DNA of 44,956 nt from JAJISG01 sp964347345 (GTDB lineage Archaea; Thermoplasmatota; Thermoplasmata; RBG-16-68-12; JAJISG01). Position numbers and translations under genes: made by a program. This document shows positions 38,952-44,956 of the stretch, in pieces. The stretch is from NCBI GenBank assembly GCA_964347345.1, contig CAYFYB010000014.1, forward strand, positions 1-44,956. Direction: 5' to 3'. Each line of letters opens with the position of its first letter. Position 1 is the first letter of the stretch. A model generated the notes under the pieces. It saw only the letters and a program-made list of their open reading frames with translations. It was not told the DNA's origin and did not search any database.

Positions 38952-40089
38952 CCAGCGCCCTGTCCTCACGGGGGAGCATTTCGTCAAGGGCGATGATGCC
39001 GTGGCGGAGGGGGCCATCGCCGCTGGCTGCCGCTTCTTCGGCGGCTACCCCATTACCCCCTCCTCAGAGATCGCCGAGAGGATGTCCTGGAGGCTGCCCC
39101 TGGTGGGAGGAAGCTACATCCAGATGGAGGATGAGATGGGGAGCCTGGCGGCGGTCATAGGGGCTTCCTGCGCCGGTGCGAAAGCCATGACTGCAACCTC
39201 CGGCCCCGGCTTCTCCCTAATGATGGAGCATGTCGGCCTCGCCTTCATGTTGGAGGCGCCATGCGTCATCGTCGATGTCCAGAGGGGTGGTCCCAGCACC
39301 GGCCTGCCCACGCTGAACTCCCAGGGGGACATGATGCAGGCGCGATGGGGGTCTCACGGTGATTACGAGGTCGTGGCCTACGCGCCCTCCACGGTTCAGG
39401 AGATGTTCGACTTCGCCGTCAAGGCCTTCAATACGGCAGAGAGGTTCCGCACTCCAGTCTTCATCATGGCGGACCAGATCATTGGCCAGATGACGGCCAA
39501 GCTGACCATACCGTCGGAGGAGGAGATCGAGGTCGTCTACAGGCTCCTCCCCGACACCACCCCGGAGAAGTACCTTCCCTTCGACTCCTCCTACCTGGTG
39601 CCCCCCATGGCCCTGGCTGGAACCGGCTACAGGTTCCACATGACGTCCCTCACCCACAATGACCTCGGCTACCCGGAGACTAACGCCCCCGGCCAGGAGG
39701 CCCTCGTGCCGCGGCTGCTGCGAAAGATCAGGAGCAGTCAGGCGGAGATCGTGGAGTATGAGGAGAGGCTCCTGGACGACGCCGAGGTGGGCCTCGTGGT
39801 CTACGGCTCCACCACGGGTCCAGCCTGGGAAGCTGTCCAAGCGGCAAGGGAGGAAGGCATCAAAGCTGGGCTTCTGAGGCTCATAACCCCCTGGCCCTTT
39901 CCCTCCGAGCAAGTTTCCAGGCTCTCAGAACGCGTACAGGCCCTCCTAGTGGCCGAGGTGAACATGGGCCAGATGGTCCATTCCGTGCGAGAGCACTCCC
40001 GCTGTCGCGTCGATCACCTGGGCCTGCCGGGGGGTCGCATTTTCCATCCGAGCGAGATTCTGAAGGCCATCAGGAAGGTGATATCTTGA
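38944..40089 (+). CDS. korA: 2-oxoacid:ferredoxin oxidoreductase, alpha subunit
   Basis: This 381-residue alpha subunit of the OFOR family has GCRFFGGYPITPSSEIAERM at the start, where the pyrimidine end of thiamine diphosphate is held. EDEMGSLAAVIGASCAGAKAMTATSGPGFSLM follows, with a C-terminal domain (about 270-381). The complex oxidatively decarboxylates a 2-oxoacid (probably 2-oxoglutarate, judging from subunit layout) to the acyl-CoA while reducing ferredoxin. The gamma subunit is a separate gene, as in KorABCD. Overlaps with both neighbours show tight co-expression. Confidence 0.92.
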   Translation: MPDQRPVLTGEHFVKGDDAVAEGAIAAGCRFFGGYPITPSSEIAERMSWRLPLVGGSYIQMEDEMGSLAAVIGASCAGAKAMTATSGPGFSLMMEHVGLAFMLEAPCVIVDVQRGGPSTGLPTLNSQGDMMQARWGSHGDYEVVAYAPSTVQEMFDFAVKAFNTAERFRTPVFIMADQIIGQMTAKLTIPSEEEIEVVYRLLPDTTPEKYLPFDSSYLVPPMALAGTGYRFHMTSLTHNDLGYPETNAPGQEALVPRLLRKIRSSQAEIVEYEERLLDDAEVGLVVYGSTTGPAWEAVQAAREEGIKAGLLRLITPWPFPSEQVSRLSERVQALLVAEVNMGQMVHSVREHSRCRVDHLGLPGGRIFHPSEILKAIRKVIS

Positions 40090-40937
40090 ACGCCGTGACC
40101 GTAACGGATCGCCATCCCGGGGACGCGGTGCTGAGGGCCCCTAGGCTCCCTCACATCTGGTGTCCGGGATGCGGTCTGGGTAACGCCCTGCGCTGCTATG
40201 TGGAAGCTATGGAGAACTCCGCCACCCCCCTGGACAAGCACGTCTGCGTGGCGGGCATCGGCTGCAGCGGCAGGGCGGCGGGCTATGTCAACATCGACTC
40301 CTACCACGTCACCCACGGAAGGCCGGTACCCTTCGCCACCGGCCTGAAGCTGATGAAGCCGGAGCTGGAGGTGACGGTTTTCTCCGGGGACGGGGATCTG
40401 GCCACCATCGGTGGCAACCATCTCATCCACGCGGCCCGCCGGAACATCGACCTGAACATCATCTGTGTGAACAACTTCAACTACGGCATGACGGGAGGCC
40501 AGTTTGGGGCCACGACCCCCTACGCCGCCAGGACGACGACGACCCCTTACGGGAACTTCGAGCAGGCCTTCAACCTGCCCCTCCTCGCGGCTGCCTCGGG
40601 AGCCCCCTTCGTGGCCCGCTGGACCAGCCTCCACGTGCGACAGCTGAGGCGGGCCTTGGAGCGGGCCTTTGAGGTGGATGGCTTCGCCTTCGTCGAGGTC
40701 ATTTCCCCCTGCCCCGTGGGCTTCGGCAGGAAGAACCGGTTCGAGGACGCCCTGGACGAGATGAGGCACTTTCGGGAGCGGGCCATTGTGAACCACGAGG
40801 CCGACCTTCGGAAGGTGGCGATCACCATGAGGAAGGAGGACGCCATCGTCCTTGGCAACTTCGTCGACGAGGAGAGGCCTTCCTACATCAAGGGGAAGGA
40901 CACGCTCATGAAGCGGATACTGGTGGGCACGAAATGA
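40086..40937 (+). CDS. korB: 2-oxoacid:ferredoxin oxidoreductase, beta subunit
   Basis: This 283-residue thiamine-diphosphate-binding subunit has HIWCPGCGLGNAL at the start and the cofactor motif GDGDLATIGGNHLIHAARRNIDLN, with the ligands for magnesium and diphosphate. NNFNYGMTGGQ is also typical. Start TTG at 40086 overlaps the korA stop in a TTGA arrangement, an uncommon start codon chosen because of translational coupling; no better start lies nearby. Confidence 0.92.
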   Translation: MNAVTVTDRHPGDAVLRAPRLPHIWCPGCGLGNALRCYVEAMENSATPLDKHVCVAGIGCSGRAAGYVNIDSYHVTHGRPVPFATGLKLMKPELEVTVFSGDGDLATIGGNHLIHAARRNIDLNIICVNNFNYGMTGGQFGATTPYAARTTTTPYGNFEQAFNLPLLAAASGAPFVARWTSLHVRQLRRALERAFEVDGFAFVEVISPCPVGFGRKNRFEDALDEMRHFRERAIVNHEADLRKVAITMRKEDAIVLGNFVDEERPSYIKGKDTLMKRILVGTK

Positions 40938-41470
40938 GGACCGAGATCCGGATGGCCGGCTTCGGGGGACAGGGCATCATCACCATGGGTAGGATTCTCG
41001 GCAGGGCCGCCGTCATCTACGACAAGAGGGAGGCCGTTTTGACGGAGGACTACGGCCCCGAGAAGATGGGAGGCTGGTCCAAGGCCGATCTGGTGGTCAG
41101 CGACAGGGAGATCACCTTTCCATTGGTGGAGAGACCAGACATCTTCGTCGCCCTGTCCCAGGACGGGTACGACAGGTTCAGGGACAGCGTCAGCCCCGAG
41201 GGCCGGGCCCTGTTCGAAGAGGAACTCGTTCACCCCGGTCAGGGATGGAAGCTGAAGACCACCTACGTTCCGGCCCTGCAGACCGCCACCACCCTGGGCA
41301 AGAGGGTCGTGGCCAACATCGTGATGATTGGCTCCCTGGTGGAGCTGACGGGAGTCGTCTCAGTAGAGGCCGCCAAGAAGGCCATTCTGGACAGCATCCC
41401 CAAGGGCACCGAGCAGCTCAACGAGGCTGCCTTCCTCAAAGGAAGGGAGCTGGCCAAGGAGGCCGGCTGA
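40934..41470 (+). CDS. korC: 2-oxoacid:ferredoxin oxidoreductase, gamma subunit
   Basis: This 178-residue gamma subunit has the family-typical MAGFGGQGIITMGRILGRAA near the start and TEDYGPEKMGGWSKADLVVS, which mark the CoA-binding side of OFOR enzymes. It overlaps korB as ATGA and touches the HdrA-type gene by one base. All four subunits required for an active enzyme are thus present in one operon. Confidence 0.92.
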   Translation: MRTEIRMAGFGGQGIITMGRILGRAAVIYDKREAVLTEDYGPEKMGGWSKADLVVSDREITFPLVERPDIFVALSQDGYDRFRDSVSPEGRALFEEELVHPGQGWKLKTTYVPALQTATTLGKRVVANIVMIGSLVELTGVVSVEAAKKAILDSIPKGTEQLNEAAFLKGRELAKEAG

Positions 41471-44400
41471 TGGTAAACACCGTGGTCGTGATCGGCGGCG
41501 GCATCGCGGGCATCCAGGCCTCCCTGGACCTGGCAGACGCGGGATGCAAGGTCGTCCTGGTGGAGAGGGAGCCTGCCATAGGCGGCAAGATGGCCGCCCT
41601 GGACAAGAACTTCCCCACCCTGGACTGCTCTATCTGCATCGAGGCCCCTAAGATTAGCGAGGTCATCCAGAACGAGAACATCGAGGTCCTGACCCTGGCG
41701 GAGGTTGTGGACATCCAGGGTGAGGAGGGGGACTTCATCGTCACGATAGAGCAGGGGGCCCGATACGTCACGAGCGAGTGTACGCGCTGCAACGACTGCG
41801 TCCCAGTGTGCCCCCAGATCCTTCCTAACAAGTTCGACGTGGGCATGGGTGCCCGGAAGGCCATCTACACACCCTACGAGCAGGCCGAGCCCGGGGCCTA
41901 TGCCATAGACATCGAGGCCTGTCTCAACGAGCCTCCCAACTACCTGCCCTGTAACCGTTGCGTGGAGGCCTGCCTGCCAAAGTGCATCGACTTCAACATG
42001 CAGCCTACTTCGACCCACGTGATGGAAGCCGCGGCGGTCATTGTGGCCACCGGCTTCGACCTCTTCGACCCCAGGAACATTCCTGAGTACGGGTATGGGG
42101 ACCATCCCGACATCCTGAACTCCCTGGAGTTCGAGAGGCTCCTGAATGCGGCGGGTCCCACGGCCGGAGATGTGGTGAAGCCCAGCAACGGCGAACACCC
42201 TCACCGCCTCCTCTTCGTCCTCTGCGTGGGATCCCGGGACCAGCGCTTCTGCCACTACTGCTCCCGGGTCTGCTGCATGTACTCGATCAAGGAGGCCATC
42301 CAGGCCAAGGACCACGGGGTGGACGACGTAACGGTCCTCTACATGGACATCCGGGCCTACGGCAAGGGTTTCGATGAGTTCTTCCAGCGCACGAAGGAGG
42401 AGGGTGTGAAGTATGTCCGGGGCCGACCCTCCCGGATCCGAGGCAACGGCGGCAGTGTGCGGGTCAGATATGAGGACACGGAAGCAGGCGCCGTCAAGGA
42501 CGAGGACTTCGACCTGGTGGTCCTGGCCCCCGCCCTGCTGCCCTCCAGCGGCTTAGGCGGGCTGGCCGAGGTCCTGGGCGTCGACCTGGACGATGACGGC
42601 TTCTTGAAGGTCGTGGGCGCCCGTGGCAGCCTCGAGCAGACCACCCGGGAGGGGATCTACGTGTGTGGCTGCGCCTCAGGCCCCAAGGACATCCCCGACA
42701 GCGTGGCGGAGGCCAGTGGGGCCGCGGCCAGCGCCATGAGCCACATTACCACCCGATCCTGGCCCGTCCCTGAGGAGGTGGAGCCCCTCGACACCTCTGG
42801 TCCGCCACAGGTAGGGGTCTTCATCTGTGACTGCGGCTCCAACATTGCCGGAACGGTGAACGTTAGGGACGTGGTCGGGTACGCGAAGGGCCTGGAGGGG
42901 GTAGCCCATTCGGAGGAGCAGATGTTCTCCTGCTCCGCCAAGTCCCTGGATTACATCTCTGGGGTAATCAAGGAGAAGAAGCTCACCAGGGCCGTTGTGG
43001 CGGCCTGTTCGCCAAAGACCCACGGCCCAACCTTCCAGAAGGCGTGTGCTCGGGCCGGCCTGAACCAGTACCTCTTGGAGATGGCTAACATCAGGAACCA
43101 GGACTCCTGGGTCCACAAGCAGGAGCCGGAGGAGGCCACGAGGAAGGCCCAAGACCTGGTGAAGATGGCCGTGGAGAAGGCCAAGCGCCTGCGGCCCCTC
43201 ACGAAGATCAGGCAGAAGGTGATACAGCGGGCCATGGTCGTGGGCGGCGGAATCGCGGGGATGAGCGCTGCCACCGCCCTCGCCAAGCAGGGCTTCGAAA
43301 CCCATCTCGTTGAGAAGGAGCTGCACCTGGGTGGTCTCGCCAGGAAGCTGGAGCACATCTCCGGATTGAACCTTGCCTCTCGGGAGATTCTCCGGGAGAA
43401 GGAGGAGGAGTTGTCCCGGGCCGGCGTCGACGTGCACCTGGGGACCGGGGTGGAGGTCGTCAGCGGCTACGTTGGGAACTTCCATGCGACCCTGACGAAC
43501 GGGAAGAGCCTCGATGTCGGTGCCATCGTGATGGCCACCGGGGCCCTGCCCCATGTGCCCAATACTCTGGGTTGGGGCCAGGACTCCAGGGTGATCACGA
43601 ACCTGGAGCTGGAGAGCATTCTTCCGAAGGTCAAGGCCGAGACCGTCACCTTCCTGGGGTGTGTGGGCTCTCGCCAAGGCAACCGGGGTTGCTCCCGCTA
43701 CTGCTGCCAGTCCATGATCCAGCAGGCCCTTCGCCTCAGAAGGATGGGCAAGAAGGTGAGGGTCGTCTCCAAGGACATACGAACCTACAACAGACACGCG
43801 GAGGAGCTCTACGAAGAGGCGGCCAGGTGGGGCGTCCAGTTCTTCAAGATATCGGAGGCCCCGCCCTCGGAGGAGCAGGTAGAGTGGCGGGACCGGCGCC
43901 TCTTCATCTATGACCTGCTCTCAGGCCAGCATCTCGCCATCCCCTCAGACCTCCTGGTACTGGTTGTCGGCCTTGAGCCCTCCACTGGAGGGGCGGTGGC
44001 CCAGCAACTCAAGCTCGCGCATGGCGTGGACGGCTTCCTCCTGGAGAGCCATCCGAAGTTGGGTCCCGTGGAGGCCGCTGTTCAGGGCATCTACCTGGCA
44101 GGCACCTGTCAGAGTCCCAAGGACGTGGGGGAGTCCATCTCCCAGGGTCTCGGAGCGGCGGCCAAGGCCTCCGTCCTGCTGGCCCGGGGCGAGGTGGAGC
44201 AGGAGCCGCTTACGGCCATTGTGGACCCTGAGATCTGCACCGGCTGCACCCTCTGTGCTAAGGTGTGTCCCTACAGCGCCATCATAGCCGAGGTGAAGGA
44301 GCCAGCCATCGTTGTGGAGGCGGCCTGCATGGGCTGTGGCACCTGCGCCGCCACGTGTCCCGTGGACGCCATCACCATGCCAGGGTTCACAGACGACCAG

Positions 44401-44865
44401 ATCTTGGCCCAGATCGACGCGGCCACCGATGAGACCCCGGAGGACAAGGTGGTGGTCTTCGCCTGTAACTGGTGCTCCTACGCAGGGGCGGACCAGGCTG
44501 GAATCGCCAAGTTCCAGTATCCGCCCTCCTCGAGGATAATCAGGACCATGTGCTCCGGACGGATCTCGGAGAAGTTCGTCCTTCGGTCCTTCGAGAGGGG
44601 TGCCGGGGCAGTCCTCATCAGCGGATGCCACCTGGGAGACTGTCACTACCTGACGGCCAACTACGAGACAGCGAAGAGGGTTCCGAGGTGGAAGAAGAAG
44701 CTTGAGACCAGGGGGTACGACCCCAACAGGCTCGACCTGGCCTGGTTCACCGCTGCCGAGGGCAAGCTGTTCGCCGCGAAGATGAAGGAGATGCACGACC
44801 GCATCCAGGAGCTGAAGGCTGCCAAGCCCGAGGCCGTGGGGGAAGCAGCGGAGGGAGGCAGTTGA
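41470..44865 (+). CDS. HdrA-HdrA-MvhD fusion flavoprotein
   Basis: This 1131-residue fusion has a first FAD module at residues 1-430 (VVVIGGGIAGIQASLDLADAG, then CTRCNDCVPVCP and CNRCVEACLPKC). An HdrA N-terminal segment follows at about 448-585 (VGVFICDCGSN, ACSPKTHGPTF), and a second FAD module at about 589-910 (MVVGGGIAGMSAATALAKQG). Two ferredoxin motifs lie at 923-975 (CTGCTLCAKVCP, CMGCGTCAATCP). The MvhD-like domain at 990-1080 (FACNWCSYAGADQAG, GCHLGDCHY) receives electrons in methanogen Hdr/Mvh complexes. The start is the ATG at 41470, one base overlapping korC; the longer open frame from 41245 is not the gene. It may perform flavin-based electron bifurcation or confurcation between ferredoxin and a disulfide or quinone partner. 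Confidence 0.9.
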   Translation: MVNTVVVIGGGIAGIQASLDLADAGCKVVLVEREPAIGGKMAALDKNFPTLDCSICIEAPKISEVIQNENIEVLTLAEVVDIQGEEGDFIVTIEQGARYVTSECTRCNDCVPVCPQILPNKFDVGMGARKAIYTPYEQAEPGAYAIDIEACLNEPPNYLPCNRCVEACLPKCIDFNMQPTSTHVMEAAAVIVATGFDLFDPRNIPEYGYGDHPDILNSLEFERLLNAAGPTAGDVVKPSNGEHPHRLLFVLCVGSRDQRFCHYCSRVCCMYSIKEAIQAKDHGVDDVTVLYMDIRAYGKGFDEFFQRTKEEGVKYVRGRPSRIRGNGGSVRVRYEDTEAGAVKDEDFDLVVLAPALLPSSGLGGLAEVLGVDLDDDGFLKVVGARGSLEQTTREGIYVCGCASGPKDIPDSVAEASGAAASAMSHITTRSWPVPEEVEPLDTSGPPQVGVFICDCGSNIAGTVNVRDVVGYAKGLEGVAHSEEQMFSCSAKSLDYISGVIKEKKLTRAVVAACSPKTHGPTFQKACARAGLNQYLLEMANIRNQDSWVHKQEPEEATRKAQDLVKMAVEKAKRLRPLTKIRQKVIQRAMVVGGGIAGMSAATALAKQGFETHLVEKELHLGGLARKLEHISGLNLASREILREKEEELSRAGVDVHLGTGVEVVSGYVGNFHATLTNGKSLDVGAIVMATGALPHVPNTLGWGQDSRVITNLELESILPKVKAETVTFLGCVGSRQGNRGCSRYCCQSMIQQALRLRRMGKKVRVVSKDIRTYNRHAEELYEEAARWGVQFFKISEAPPSEEQVEWRDRRLFIYDLLSGQHLAIPSDLLVLVVGLEPSTGGAVAQQLKLAHGVDGFLLESHPKLGPVEAAVQGIYLAGTCQSPKDVGESISQGLGAAAKASVLLARGEVEQEPLTAIVDPEICTGCTLCAKVCPYSAIIAEVKEPAIVVEAACMGCGTCAATCPVDAITMPGFTDDQILAQIDAATDETPEDKVVVFACNWCSYAGADQAGIAKFQYPPSSRIIRTMCSGRISEKFVLRSFERGAGAVLISGCHLGDCHYLTANYETAKRVPRWKKKLETRGYDPNRLDLAWFTAAEGKLFAAKMKEMHDRIQELKAAKPEAVGEAAEGGS

Positions 44866-44956
44866 TGGCGAAGGCCGTGGTGGAGCTGAACGACGAGCTG
44901 TGGGACAAGGTATATCAGCTTACCGCAGGGGCCATGACCCCGTGCTATCAATGTGG
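44865..44956 (+). CDS. HdrC-like iron-sulfur protein, N-terminal part (cut by window edge)
   Basis: From an ATG overlapping the previous stop by one base, 30 codons are visible: MAKAVVELNDELWDKVYQL and then TPCYQCG. The CYQCG start of a [4Fe-4S] motif is typical of HdrC and related two-cluster proteins. Further hdrB or hdrC genes probably follow outside the window, completing the Hdr-type complex. Confidence 0.7.
   Translation, partial: MAKAVVELNDELWDKVYQLTAGAMTPCYQC

Noticed and set aside
41245..41469. The 75-codon upstream extension of the HdrA-type frame
   Set aside because: It lies inside korC in another frame, and the FAD-binding domain begins exactly at the ATG at 41470.
42676..43797. 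A 373-residue minus-strand frame
   Set aside because: It is antisense to the HdrA-type fusion, whose FAD and cluster motifs read through on the plus strand.
1..44956. CRISPR array or insertion sequence
   Set aside because: No regularly spaced repeats, cas genes, transposase frames or terminal inverted repeats were seen.

Overview
This window looks like a stretch of archaeal chromosome of about 60% GC. It carries ribosomal protein S3Ae (eS1), bacterio-opsin-activator-type (HTH_10) regulators, an intron-containing tRNA-Met, and many genes whose TATA box sits 25-30 bases before the start codon, which implies leaderless mRNAs. The gene content (a cytochrome oxidase fed by a membrane cupredoxin, a 2-oxoacid:ferredoxin oxidoreductase joined to an HdrA-type module, ATP-type PEPCK, malic enzyme) fits a facultatively aerobic, organic-carbon-using archaeon. 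A Thermoplasmatota-like lineage is my guess, not a demonstrated placement.

Layout. 0-3.6 kb: the 5' end of serS (minus), an acyl-CoA synthetase and a membrane glycosyltransferase. 3.6-8.8 kb: an aerobic respiration locus with a DUF1404/CtaG-like protein, a possible tiny single-helix protein, a heme A synthase-like protein, oxidase subunits I and II, a membrane cupredoxin and a CPTC-containing membrane protein. 8.9-9.7 kb: S3Ae. 9.7-14.3 kb: a molybdenum hydroxylase operon (mocA-like gene, then FeS, Mo and FAD subunits) resembling 4-hydroxybenzoyl-CoA reductase. 14.4 kb: tRNA-Met. 14.7-17.2 kb: a secreted beta-propeller protein and a membrane-tethered ArsR-like regulator. 17.3-18.5 kb: oxidase subunits III and IV. 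18.6-20.3 kb: a CBS-malic enzyme fusion. 20.6-22.7 kb: a dsrE-tusA-sqr-arsR sulfur operon with a clear operator. 22.8-30.4 kb: a mosaic of single genes (VOC protein, two radical SAM proteins, DJ-1/PfpI, terpene-cyclase-like toroid, CPBP protease, secreted protein, HTH_10 regulator, pirin). 30.5-33.4 kb: a structured non-coding segment, a winged-helix protein, PEPCK and a PadR module. 33.4-38.2 kb: a BtrH-like protein, a CWH43-like membrane/EEP protein, a BASS transporter and an HTH_10 regulator. 38.25-44.96 kb: a tightly coupled operon with a winged-helix/ferredoxin fusion, korA, korB, korC, a giant HdrA-HdrA-MvhD fusion and the start of an HdrC-like gene.

How the parts may fit together. Kor plus the HdrA/MvhD fusion would handle low-potential electrons from 2-oxoacid oxidation. 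Malic enzyme and PEPCK link C4 acids to C3 acids. The oxidase with its cupredoxin is the oxygen-consuming terminus. The sulfur operon would oxidise or carry sulfane sulfur. The most unusual items are the winged-helix/KorD fusion, the HdrA-HdrA-MvhD fusion next to Kor, an interleaved (ABA'B') complementary structure at 30.55-30.65 kb, the CBS-malic enzyme, an archaeal CWH43-like protein, and several clean operators.
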